In this document: positions 17,169-26,026 of the stretch, piece by piece
Position numbering within the stretch: the first letter of the stretch is position 1
How the letters are laid out: each line of letters opens with the position of its first letter
Source of the DNA: Rubripirellula sp.
Lineage (GTDB): Bacteria; Planctomycetota; Planctomycetia; Pirellulales; Pirellulaceae
DNA length: 64,000 nt
Assembly (NCBI GenBank): GCA_012270065.1
Contig: JAAXJB010000047.1
Span: 166,788-230,787 of the forward strand
Reading direction: 5' to 3'
The notes under the pieces: generated by a model
What the model was told of the DNA's origin: nothing
Seen by the model: the letters and a program-made list of their open reading frames with translations, nothing else
The model's database searches: none
Translations under genes and position numbers: made by a program

Positions 17169-18488
17169 ATGGCTTCCGCTTCAAGCGACAAGAATAAAAC
17201 CGAGGTCGGCAGTTACTTCATTTCCAACTATCCACCGTACAGTCAGTGGAACCGGGACGAATTGCCTGTTGTTCGCGAAACGTTGGATCGCCCCCCCAAA
17301 GAACAGACTCCGCTTGGTCTCTACCTGCACATCCCTTTCTGCAGGAAACGATGCAAATTCTGCTACTTCAAGGTTTTCACGGATGTGAAAGCTGCCGAGG
17401 TACAGCGGTATGTTGACGCGTTGTGTAACGAGATATCCCTCGTCAGCCAGTTGCCGGTGATGGGAACGCGACCTTTCCGTTTCGTCTATTTCGGGGGCGG
17501 TACCCCCAGTTTTCTCTCACCGAAGCAATTGACGAAACTGGCTGATCGTCTGCGAGAACACATCACGTGGGACGGTGCAGAAGAGGTGACATTTGAATGT
17601 GAGCCGGGCACCCTCAGTGAGACGAAAGTGAAGACATTGAGAGATGTGCTTGGAGTCACTCGCTTGAGTTTGGGCGTTGAAAACTTTTCAGACAAGCTTC
17701 TGGAGGAGAACGGGCGCGCTCACCTGTCAAAGCAGGTTTTCAATGCATGGGAATGGATATCTGAAGCAGACTTTCCCAACGTCAATATCGACCTGATCTC
17801 CGGTATGGTTGGTGAGACGTGGGATAACTGGAAAATGAATGTTGAGAAAACTCTCGAGTTGTCACCTGAGAGTGTTACCATTTACCAGATGGAGTTGCCG
17901 TTCAACACGGTTTACAGCAAGGACATCCTTGGCAATCAGGTCGAAAGTCCAGTAGCAGATTGGGATACGAAACGGGCCTGGGTGGAATATGCATTTTCAG
18001 AATTCCAGAAACAGGGTTACAGCGTCAGCAGTGCCTACACTGTTGTTAAAGATCCCAACAAAGTGAATTTCAGCTATCGAGACAACCTGTGGAAGGGAGC
18101 GGATCTGCTTGCTACGGGGATCGCGAGTTTTGGTCACGCCAGTGGCGTCCATTACCAGAATCTGGCCGATCTTGATAAGTACCTGTCGTCAATTGAATCT
18201 GGCAATCTTCCTTTGGGACGCGGATTTGTTCCCAGTTCACACCAGGCGTTGGTACGCGAGATGATTCTGCTGCTGAAGCGTGGTTATCTGGATGCCAGCT
18301 ATTTCAGGGACAAGTTCGGTGTGGAGATACTGAAAGAGTTTTCAGAACAGTGGCAGGAATATGTGTCAGAAGGTTATGTCAAGCTCAATGGCGATCTGAT
18401 TGAATTGACCAATGCAGGGTTGCTGCGAGTGGATGCGCTTTTGCCGCCATTTTTCGAAGCTGAATTTCAGGGAGTACGCTATACGTGA
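17169..18488 (+). CDS. HemW/HemN-like radical SAM protein
   Basis: A 439-residue radical SAM protein of the coproporphyrinogen-oxidase-like group. The [4Fe-4S] cluster motif CxxxCxxC is C58, C62 and C65 within HIPFCRKRCKFCYFKV. The SAM-binding YFGGGTPSFL follows at residues 107-116, then EVTFECEPGT and a conserved RLSLGVENFSDKLLEENGR. It lacks the fourth cysteine that marks true oxygen-independent HemN (CxxxCxxCxC), so it is better compared with HemW-like proteins, which bind heme or SAM for other chemistry. The N-terminal GSYFISNYPPYSQWNRDE is an extension not usual for HemW. The stop overlaps the next gene, a GcvH-like lipoyl carrier, by four bases (GTGA). That tight coupling suggests the two proteins act together. 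The reaction is unknown. Confidence 0.85.
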   Translation: MASASSDKNKTEVGSYFISNYPPYSQWNRDELPVVRETLDRPPKEQTPLGLYLHIPFCRKRCKFCYFKVFTDVKAAEVQRYVDALCNEISLVSQLPVMGTRPFRFVYFGGGTPSFLSPKQLTKLADRLREHITWDGAEEVTFECEPGTLSETKVKTLRDVLGVTRLSLGVENFSDKLLEENGRAHLSKQVFNAWEWISEADFPNVNIDLISGMVGETWDNWKMNVEKTLELSPESVTIYQMELPFNTVYSKDILGNQVESPVADWDTKRAWVEYAFSEFQKQGYSVSSAYTVVKDPNKVNFSYRDNLWKGADLLATGIASFGHASGVHYQNLADLDKYLSSIESGNLPLGRGFVPSSHQALVREMILLLKRGYLDASYFRDKFGVEILKEFSEQWQEYVSEGYVKLNGDLIELTNAGLLRVDALLPPFFEAEFQGVRYT

Positions 18489-18988
18489 GTGATGAGCGTG
18501 CTGACGAGCCCGAGGCTGAAAAGACATCAGAGGGTTATTTTTCGTTTGCCATGGGCGAGTTCACGGCTGAGTTTCCACGTGACCGGTTCTATGCCACCAA
18601 TCACATGTGGGCCAGTGAAGTGGCCGCGGGTATCTGGCGGTTCGGTTTGACTGCCTATGCAGTTCGACTGCTGCAGGATGTTTACTTTCTGGATTGGGAG
18701 CTTGAGCCGCCTGCCCAGGTTGCACTACGTGCGCATATCGGTTCGATCGAGAGCAAGAAAGCCGAGAGTGATCTTTATGCGCCGGTAGCAGGCTCACTTG
18801 CGGGCATCAATGAAAAGACGCTCGATGATCCGTCGTTGATCAATGCAGACACCTACGGTGATGGTTGGTTGATCGAGCTTGCTGCCGACGAGGTTGGGCA
18901 ACTGCTTGAACCCGACGGTTATGCAGAACACCTGATTGACGCTTGGCAAGTTGCTCAGAGAACGATCAAGGGCCAATCGAACCAATAG
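18485..18988 (+). CDS. GcvH-like lipoyl carrier protein
   Basis: A 167-residue protein with the fold signatures of glycine-cleavage H protein: FPRDRFYATNHMWA (residues 30-43) corresponds to the H-protein start, GLTAYAVRLLQDVYFLDW to its core, and IESKKAESDLYAPVAG (88-103) to the lipoylation hairpin, with K92 as the expected lipoyl lysine. LINADTYGDGWLIEL matches the closing strand. It has about 20 extra N-terminal residues and an unusual L-x-x-W-E-L region in place of the E-L-P-x-V-G turn. It starts with GTG inside the stop of the radical SAM gene. There is no gcvT or gcvP in the window, so glycine cleavage is not implied. The LplA-like ligase at 29.6 kb could supply the lipoyl group. Confidence 0.85.
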   Translation: MSDERADEPEAEKTSEGYFSFAMGEFTAEFPRDRFYATNHMWASEVAAGIWRFGLTAYAVRLLQDVYFLDWELEPPAQVALRAHIGSIESKKAESDLYAPVAGSLAGINEKTLDDPSLINADTYGDGWLIELAADEVGQLLEPDGYAEHLIDAWQVAQRTIKGQSNQ

Positions 18989-19071
18989 CACAATCTCGGT
19001 TGCAGCATTGATGCTTCGTTGCGATTCGTCAGACTGGATGATTGGACCATTCAACGCAGACGAGGGATCAA

Positions 19072-20901
19072 TCACCGTTTCCTGTTTCGAGCCTCGCGAT
19101 TTGGATTGTGTGTTTCAAGTTGATCCCCTACCCATTGGCTGATCCGTTTTTCGAGTAGTGGTAGCGGAATTGAGCCGGCTTCCAATACACGATCATGGAA
19201 GGAGCGGACGTCAAAATTGCCTCCCAGTTTCTGTTCCGCTTCCTGACGCAAGCGACTGATGGCAAGTTCTCCCGTTTTATAAGCCAGTGCTTGACCGGGC
19301 CAGCCAATGTATCGATCGACTTCTGCCACAATATTGTGGGGGCTCAATGCAGTATTTGCGGTCATGTAGTCGATTGCACGTTGGCGGGACCAGCCCATCC
19401 AATGAATCCCTGTGTCGACAACGAGCCGGCTCGCACGCCACGCTTCCATGCTCAAGCGTCCGAAGTCCTGATATGGATCTTTGTAGAAGCCGATCTCCTT
19501 TCCAAGCCGTTCGCTGTACAATGCCCAACCTTCAATGAAAGCAGTGTTGTTGCTTTCACGACTGATGGGATGGAGATCCTGTAGTTCTGCTTGAATGGCG
19601 AGTTGCAGGTGGTGACCAGGAACAGCTTCATGAAGAGATAACGCTTCAAGTTGATACAACGGGCGCGAGGAAAGGTTGTAGGTGTTCAAGTAGTAGACAC
19701 CGCCGCGCGTGCCATCCGTTGCGGGGGGCCAATAGTAGGCTGCTGTTGTTTGAGGTGCCACATACGCAGGGATTTCCCGGAGTCCATAGGGGATTCTTGG
19801 GAGGTGCCCAAACAGTTCCGGTAACCGTCCATCCGCGCGCTTCAGAATCAAGGCTGTAGTTTGCATCAGTTCTTCCGCTGTTTTTGCGTAGAACCTTGGT
19901 TCTGTTCTCAAGTGTTCAAGAAACTCGTCGAGTGTGCCCTTGAATTCCACGTTTTGTTTGATCAGTTCCATCTCAGCGCGAATCCTCGCGTTTTCCCGTA
20001 GTCCGGTCTGATGCAATTCTTCAGGAGAGATTTGGATCGTCGTAAAACGTCGAATCCGGTCGAGATAGAATTCGCGGCCCATCGGCATTGCCGAGGCTCC
20101 GACAGGTCCTCGACATGCAGGCAGGTATTCTGTTCGCAGAAATTCGGCAAAACGTTGGTATGCCGGAATCACACTTGAATCCAGTGCACTTTCAATTTGA
20201 ACGCGGATCTTGGACCAGCTTTCGGGTCCCAGATTCGTTTTGCTTTCGGTCGCGATATTCTTAAGAAAAAGAGATTCCGAAAGGTCATCGACGATATGCG
20301 ATTCGACTTGTGAAAGGGAATCTCGCATGATGATTGCAGGTTGAACCAGCCCCGCATCGATTCCGCCACGCAGCAGTTCAATCTGCTGATTGGTGTAGCG
20401 GTCAAAATCCTGCAGACGCGCGATGTAGTTTGCAAAGTCCACTTCGGAACGTGGCGACATCATCCGGGGCAGTTCCGGAAAACGGATGTGAAACCCACCG
20501 CGATTGTTGATTGGCATCAGGTGGGTCTGAAAGCGGAAGTCAGCGAGCTGACCTTCAAGCCGTTGCCGGAGCAGTTCGCGGTCGATTTGTCTCGACTCAC
20601 TCAGTTTTTCGACAGGAATCGCATTCAATTTTTCCAGAAATCTGGCACGTTGATCTGCTCTGCTTTGAATCGCCTCAAGGCTATCGTCGGAGAGGCGATC
20701 CTGTCCTCGAGGATCACCGACATTGGTTGCAAGAAATGGCGATGACTCCAATTCAAATTCCCAGACTGTATCGAGCAGTTGGGTCAACGTCTGATCGCTC
20801 TGGTTTGGTTCGGTGGATATTTCCTGTCCATCAACAGAGTTGACAAAAAGTAACACCAGACCAGACAAAAAAAAACGGTGTGCCGGGACGAAAATTCTCA
20901 T
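19072..20901 (-). CDS. Secreted DUF885 family zinc peptidase-like protein
   Basis: A 609-residue exported protein from the ATG at 20901, with a signal peptide (MRIFVPAHRFFLSGLVLLFVNSVDG); an ATG 15 bases earlier is possible. It has the DUF885 pattern: long helical N-terminal half, then PAYVAPQTTAAYYWPPATDGTRGGVYYLNTYN, the metal motif SLHEAVPGHHLQLA (H424, E425 and the GHH pair) and downstream NTAFIEGWALYSERLG, which should give the third zinc ligand. The family is thought to contain metallopeptidases related to gluzincins; the substrate is unknown. It is convergent with the GcvH-like gene, 83 bases away. Confidence 0.85.
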   Translation of the reverse strand: MRIFVPAHRFFLSGLVLLFVNSVDGQEISTEPNQSDQTLTQLLDTVWEFELESSPFLATNVGDPRGQDRLSDDSLEAIQSRADQRARFLEKLNAIPVEKLSESRQIDRELLRQRLEGQLADFRFQTHLMPINNRGGFHIRFPELPRMMSPRSEVDFANYIARLQDFDRYTNQQIELLRGGIDAGLVQPAIIMRDSLSQVESHIVDDLSESLFLKNIATESKTNLGPESWSKIRVQIESALDSSVIPAYQRFAEFLRTEYLPACRGPVGASAMPMGREFYLDRIRRFTTIQISPEELHQTGLRENARIRAEMELIKQNVEFKGTLDEFLEHLRTEPRFYAKTAEELMQTTALILKRADGRLPELFGHLPRIPYGLREIPAYVAPQTTAAYYWPPATDGTRGGVYYLNTYNLSSRPLYQLEALSLHEAVPGHHLQLAIQAELQDLHPISRESNNTAFIEGWALYSERLGKEIGFYKDPYQDFGRLSMEAWRASRLVVDTGIHWMGWSRQRAIDYMTANTALSPHNIVAEVDRYIGWPGQALAYKTGELAISRLRQEAEQKLGGNFDVRSFHDRVLEAGSIPLPLLEKRISQWVGDQLETHNPNREARNRKR

Positions 20902-21115
20902 GTTGTGCATGATCAACCACAGAGTTTGAACGTGTGTGCGTAGGAGCGATGATTTTACGTAGAATCCGAAGCGAAATCATCGCTACCTGTTGAAACCTCG
21001 GTGACTCCCACGTTGCACGCGATCGACGTGTCGGGAATTGATCCTATGGCTCCGTGGTTTCATTACACTATGGTAGCGGTTCTCGTTCGGATTGCGGCGG
21101 TAAGCGGCACTGATA

Positions 21116-21144
21116 TTGGGAAGCGTTTGGGAAGCGTTTGGGAA
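21116..21144. repeat. Short tandem 11-base repeat upstream of the SGNH gene
   Basis: TTGGGAAGCGT occurs twice in tandem (21116-21126, 21127-21137), followed by a partial copy. It lies about 40 bases before the SGNH start, where promoter elements are expected. Confidence 0.75.
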
Positions 21145-21174
21145 TTTGAGCAATGAATTTGAGGCAGAAATAGC

Positions 21175-21996
21175 GTGTATCATTTGATTGAAAAAGCAGT
21201 TCGATTCTCGATTTTGCCAACGATGTGCTGTGTTTTGCTGTGTTCGCTTTTTGACGTTGCATCTGCTCAAGATGACATATCCCAGAGTGGCGTTAGTCAT
21301 CTTGTTGAGTCTGCAGAGGAGCATCTACTCGAGCCATTTCGTTCAAAGGCACATGAGAGATGGAACTCTGAAATCAGGAAAATCGAAGCGAGGGATCAAG
21401 CGGAGGTGGACCCTGCGGATGCGATCCTTTTTCTGGGCAGCAGCAGCGTTCGCAGATGGGACAATATTGCGACGGACATGGCCCCTTTTCGTACGATTCA
21501 ACGCGGATATGGAGGAGCGAAATACAGCGATGTCGCGGTTTTTGCCAAGCGTCTGCTTCATCCACATCAGTATCAGGCGATGGCGATTTTTGTAGGAAAT
21601 GATGTGCAGGGTAAGCCAGAAGACCATACGCCAGATCAGGTGGAAGCATTGGCGCGATACGTTGTCTCGGTGTCACGGAAGCATCAACCTGAGGCGCCTG
21701 TGTTTCTGATTGAGGTGACTCCAACATCGAGGCGTTATGCGGCGTGGCCAGCGATCCGTAAAGTGAATGAACGCTTGCGCGAGGTCGCCCTGTCAACGCC
21801 TAACACGCATTTCATTGCTACAGCCGAGCATTTTCTGGACCCGGCGGGAAAACCGCGGGACGAGTTTTTTGTATCTGATCTCCTGCATCTCAATGAGGCC
21901 GGGTACGACCAATGGGCAGCCTTGATTCGCAATCGAATCTCCGAGACTTTGCGGTTCAAACGGGAATTTGAGGTCAGGAAGCAACTGGAGAAATGA
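21175..21996 (+). CDS. Secreted SGNH/GDSL-type hydrolase
   Basis: A 273-residue esterase-like protein. The GTG start at 21175 is preceded by GAGG and opens a signal peptide ending near ASAQDD. The SGNH blocks are clear: block I ILFLGSSSVRRW (the catalytic serine in GSSS), block II RGYGGAKYSDV (glycine), block III FVGNDVQGKPEDHTP (asparagine) and block V SDLLHLNEAGYDQW, with the catalytic Asp/His pair. It is likely to remove acyl or acetyl groups from a carbohydrate or lipid outside the cytoplasm. The lptD-like gene follows on the same strand. Confidence 0.85.
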   Translation: MYHLIEKAVRFSILPTMCCVLLCSLFDVASAQDDISQSGVSHLVESAEEHLLEPFRSKAHERWNSEIRKIEARDQAEVDPADAILFLGSSSVRRWDNIATDMAPFRTIQRGYGGAKYSDVAVFAKRLLHPHQYQAMAIFVGNDVQGKPEDHTPDQVEALARYVVSVSRKHQPEAPVFLIEVTPTSRRYAAWPAIRKVNERLREVALSTPNTHFIATAEHFLDPAGKPRDEFFVSDLLHLNEAGYDQWAALIRNRISETLRFKREFEVRKQLEK

Positions 21997-22214
21997 ATTG
22001 AATTGCACCGAATCGAGTTTCACGGGCGTCAGAGTCCCGTTCCACGCGATCTATTCCGGAATCCCTTCGATTTCGTAAAGCAATTGGCAGTTTCAAGCTT
22101 GTGATTGCCTGAAAGCAATTCGTAGACTCCCGCTTCATCCATTTCCATTTCTTGCAGAGGGAAGCAGTTCAGTTGGGCGGCAAGGAAGCCACCATTGAAA
22201 CCATCAGTTCCCGG

Positions 22215-25200
22215 ATGCGACCGGAGCAGTCGTATTCCGGATTTGCTGCTGCGCGAGCGTTCTTTTTTTGCTGGGTCGCCGTTCTCAGTACTTGCAAGGT
22301 TGCCGCTCAGGAAGCCAGTGTCGAGAAGCTTCATGTGCGAGGCAATGTGGTATCACGATGGCAAATTGAAGACGCTGAGGCATCTTTGCTGCAGGGTGAT
22401 TGTGAATTGGCTCATGCAGACCGTGTCCTCCATGCGGATGCAATTCTGTTGCTTGTTGATGGTCCGGCAGGTCGGGTACGGACGCGGATCGTTATTGCTG
22501 GCAAAACAGCTCATGACAAGAAGAACATTCCGCGGGCTTTCACGCTGCTGACGAGAGATGATCCGCAAATTGTTGCACCTCGTGTCCTGAAAAAGCCGGC
22601 CGTCGAGCCGGACTTGCTTCGTTATCTGCCAGCGGATGATCCGCTGTTTGGCAATGAATGGTTGAATTCGATACCAGGTGAGAGAAGAAGACTGCAGCAG
22701 GTGCAGTTTGAAGAATCGGTTGTTGCACCTGGGCCGGAAAATGTTCTCCCTGCACCCGGGAAGGAGACTGGAGATTCATCTTCTGTCCGTTTTTTAACCG
22801 GTGGAGGTACAAAGTCAATTGAGATCGGTGCACGAGACGGATCGACTCAATTGCAGATCGAAATGAAGCCAAGACCGGAATTGGGTGATACGGTTGTTTT
22901 GGCGCGGGGGGGTGTCACTGTCTTGATCCGCGATGTGACCGTGGATCTGCCCGGTGGCATGATGGATCTGGGAACAATCTCACTCTCTGCTGACCGTGTT
23001 GTCGGATGGCTGCCAGAAGTAGGGTCATTGTTCAATCGTTCTGATGCCGTTTCCCCATCCAATGGTGAAATCTACCTGGAGGGGGACATTGTTTTCCGTC
23101 AGGGTGAACGGATCATCTATGCCAACTCCATGTATTACAACATTGCGACACAGCAGGGCATGGTCTTGGATTCCGAGGTCATCACTACCATTCCGAATTA
23201 TCAAGGTGTGGTGCGTCTCAAGGCTGATGTGCTTCAGCAAGTAGCCAAGGGCAATTTCATCGCGTTTGATGCGGCGGTTACAAGCAGTCGCATGGGAGTA
23301 CCACAATACTGGTTGCAGAGTGAGCGTCTGCAATTGACGGACCGGGAACGAATCATGCCGGACCCAGTTACGGGGTTGCCTGCCAGCCGCAGTGAAGCCT
23401 TTGTCAACAGTCGCGACAATTTCGTTTATTTCGGTGGAGTACCGATCCTCTATTGGCCAACGTTTTCAACGAGCCTCGAACGACCAGGCTATTACGTGTC
23501 TGGTGTCAAGTTGCGCAATGACCAGATTTTTGGGACGCAGCTGTTACTCGATTTTGATCTTTTTCAATTGCTTGGAATTGAGAACGCACCGCCCGGCGCC
23601 GATTGGGAAATGTCGTTGGATTATTTAAGCGAACGTGGCCCAGCCATTGGCACGATGCTTGAGTACAGCTTGCCATCGATCTTCGGTTTCAATGGTCCGG
23701 TCGATGGTTATTTTGACACATGGGTCATTCACGATGACGGAAATGATGATCTGGGTGCAGGACGCCGCAATCTTCCGCCATCGACGCGGTTCCGTGGTCG
23801 CTCCTTGCTGCGTCATCGCCACTATCTGAATCCCAACCTCGAGCTGATTGGTGAATTTGGCTGGATCAGCGACCGAAATTTCCTTGACCAGTATTTTGAG
23901 GCGGAATGGGATCGTGACATCAATGAGAGCACTGCATTACGAGTGCGCAAGTACCGCAACAACCATTTGTTTGATTTGACTGGGCAGGTTCGGATCAATG
24001 ACTTTTTCACAACCACTGAAAACCTGCCCATGCTGGATCATTACATGATTGGCAGTTCCATTTTTGGTGATCGATTCACATGGTCCGCTCACAATAAAAT
24101 CGGGTACTCTCGGCTTCAAGTTGGTGATTTGCCGGAGAGTGAGCCTGAGAGAAGTACGTATTCACCCATTGCTCCGGCACCGGGCATTGTCGGGCTTGAG
24201 ACCGTGGGTCTTGAAAATGCATCAGGGGTTGTCGCTGGAACACGCCAAAAACTTGCCTTGCCAGTGCAGGTCGGCCCAGTCAGGGTTGTGCCTAGTGTTT
24301 CAGGCGAGGCATCCTATTATGGTGAGGCAGCAGATGGAGAACCGCTCACGCGGTTGTTCGGCCAAGGTGGAGTTGTGGCCACGCTTCCTGCATCACGAGT
24401 TGATCCAACCATTCAAAGCAGTCTGTTGAATGTTCGTGGTCTGGCACACAAAATAGAATGGCAGGCTGAGTATTTTTATGCAGATAGCAATTCCAGTCTT
24501 GATGCACTTCCGCTTTACAATCCGCTGGATGATCATGCCCAGCAGCAGTACCGATCACGCTTCTTGCGAAGCAATCCTGCTACCTTGGGGCAAGTCCGCT
24601 ATCAATCCCGGGACTATGCGTTTCGTCAGGGGATTCAGCGCCTTGTGGCCAGTCCAAGTGATGTGATTGCGGGCGATCTGCAGCAAGTTCGAATCGGCTT
24701 GCACCAACGGTTGCAAACCAAACGGGGATTGCCAGGTCTTGAAAGAATCGTGGACCTTTTCCATCTGGATTTGGACCTTCTGGTTTTTCCGGATTCGGAT
24801 CGTGATAACTTTGGCGAGTCATTTGGGCCTGCGACCTATGACATGCGATATCAAGTTGGCGATCGCGTTTCACTGCTGAGTGATGGATATTTTGATTTTT
24901 TTGATGGTGGGCTTCGGTCCATCAGTGCTGGTGTGCGGAGCACGCGACCAGGTTTGGGAGATGTGTATTTTGGCTTGCTGTCATTGGAAGGGCCGATCAG
25001 CAGCACCGTTTTCCGTAGCAGTCTTGATTACCGGTTGAATGAAAAATGGATCATTTCCAACGCAATGAGTTACGATTTCAGCAGCACCGGCAATGTTTCC
25101 CAGTCAGCAGGTTTGACGCGTATTGGTGAGTCTCTGTTGTTTCGACTTGGCATAACCTATGACAAGGGACGAGATAACGTGGGAGTCGGATTTACGATCG

Positions 25201-25283
25201 AACCTCGGTTTTGGCCAAGACCGAAACTGGGTCGGGTGGGTGGACAGTTGATTCCACCACCAGGTGTGGAGGGATTTGAGTAG
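22215..25283 (+). CDS. lptD: LptD/OstA-like outer-membrane protein
   Basis: A large protein of about 1022 residues, starting at the ATG at 22215 with a signal peptide (MRPEQSYSG, hydrophobic core, cleavage near VAAQEA). An in-frame TTG at 22152 would add 21 residues. Residues roughly 30-130 look like an OstA/LptA-type beta-jellyroll (VSRWQIEDAEASLLQGDCELAHADRVLHADAI). A second such stretch, GGVTVLIRDVTVDLPGGMMDLG to ANSMYYNIATQQGMVLDSEV, follows near residues 220-330. Beyond about residue 370, after FVNSRDNFVYFGGVPILYWPTFSTS, come many alternating aromatic/polar strands typical of the LptD beta-barrel. It should insert LPS into the outer leaflet together with LptE, not seen here. LptD is normally about 750-800 residues, so this copy is long. 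Confidence 0.8.
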   Translation: MRPEQSYSGFAAARAFFFCWVAVLSTCKVAAQEASVEKLHVRGNVVSRWQIEDAEASLLQGDCELAHADRVLHADAILLLVDGPAGRVRTRIVIAGKTAHDKKNIPRAFTLLTRDDPQIVAPRVLKKPAVEPDLLRYLPADDPLFGNEWLNSIPGERRRLQQVQFEESVVAPGPENVLPAPGKETGDSSSVRFLTGGGTKSIEIGARDGSTQLQIEMKPRPELGDTVVLARGGVTVLIRDVTVDLPGGMMDLGTISLSADRVVGWLPEVGSLFNRSDAVSPSNGEIYLEGDIVFRQGERIIYANSMYYNIATQQGMVLDSEVITTIPNYQGVVRLKADVLQQVAKGNFIAFDAAVTSSRMGVPQYWLQSERLQLTDRERIMPDPVTGLPASRSEAFVNSRDNFVYFGGVPILYWPTFSTSLERPGYYVSGVKLRNDQIFGTQLLLDFDLFQLLGIENAPPGADWEMSLDYLSERGPAIGTMLEYSLPSIFGFNGPVDGYFDTWVIHDDGNDDLGAGRRNLPPSTRFRGRSLLRHRHYLNPNLELIGEFGWISDRNFLDQYFEAEWDRDINESTALRVRKYRNNHLFDLTGQVRINDFFTTTENLPMLDHYMIGSSIFGDRFTWSAHNKIGYSRLQVGDLPESEPERSTYSPIAPAPGIVGLETVGLENASGVVAGTRQKLALPVQVGPVRVVPSVSGEASYYGEAADGEPLTRLFGQGGVVATLPASRVDPTIQSSLLNVRGLAHKIEWQAEYFYADSNSSLDALPLYNPLDDHAQQQYRSRFLRSNPATLGQVRYQSRDYAFRQGIQRLVASPSDVIAGDLQQVRIGLHQRLQTKRGLPGLERIVDLFHLDLDLLVFPDSDRDNFGESFGPATYDMRYQVGDRVSLLSDGYFDFFDGGLRSISAGVRSTRPGLGDVYFGLLSLEGPISSTVFRSSLDYRLNEKWIISNAMSYDFSSTGNVSQSAGLTRIGESLLFRLGITYDKGRDNVGVGFTIEPRFWPRPKLGRVGGQLIPPPGVEGFE

Positions 25284-25431
25284 GGCGTAAAGACAGGCTC
25301 AATTTCCGGTGATCGGATCAGCCAACATGGTTTTGCCGCACTCCGTCCAGGAGCCTGAGTGAATGACTGATGGTATCAACGGTGTTGTTTTTCGAATGAA
25401 CATCGGATTCACATGCGAGATCCACTGACTT

Positions 25432-25758
25432 CTATCTGGTGTGTTGCACTACCCACTTGAAGTAGCTCTCAGTGGTATCCATGACAGGTAACATCAGGAT
25501 TTCAGGCTCTTCGTAAGGATGATGTTTGACCAATTGCTCCTTGAGCGTCTGCCACCGGGTGTTTGCTGTTTTGATGGTCAATCGGAACTCATTCGACCGC
25601 TCAATCGTACCTTTCCATAGGTAATGACTCGTCATTGGGCCATCGATTTGGATGCAGGCTGCGAGTCCGGCTTCCAGAAGTTGATTGGTGATCCGTTCGG
25701 CATCTTCGTGTGATGCGACGGTCGTCATGACGATGATCAACTGGTCAGATGGATGCAT
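25432..25758 (-). CDS. cutA: Divalent-cation tolerance protein CutA
   Basis: A CutA1-like protein of 108 residues from the ATG at 25758, which matches the family length; upstream in-frame codons look non-coding. Landmarks: IIVMTTVASHEDAERITNQLLEAGLAACIQI, YLWKGTIERSNEFRLTIKTA, VKHHPYEEPEILMLPV and the C-terminal YFKWV. CutA forms very stable trimers; a role in copper tolerance is disputed. It is a single gene, convergent with lptD, with the large FtsX-type permease divergent upstream. Confidence 0.93.
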   Translation of the reverse strand: MHPSDQLIIVMTTVASHEDAERITNQLLEAGLAACIQIDGPMTSHYLWKGTIERSNEFRLTIKTANTRWQTLKEQLVKHHPYEEPEILMLPVMDTTESYFKWVVQHTR

Positions 25759-26026
25759 GTTGGCGAAATGGTCAATCGAAGTCAGTGGAATGATACTGGC
25801 TGTTTTGCAGGCCATTCGAGGAATGTGGCCCGTTGGTAATTTAGCAGGCAACTGGTAAGCATATGTGCGTGAGTGGCCCGAGTCCTGATTTCAAAAGTCA
25901 GCTTTCTGAAAGGAACGTGGCGGCTTTTTCAATGTAAATCCCATGAAAAAGGGTATGCGATTGTCATGGAGTGCATGATTCCCAGTAGAACAGAGAGGGT
26001 GTTGTTGTCGCTGGAGATACACGGAA

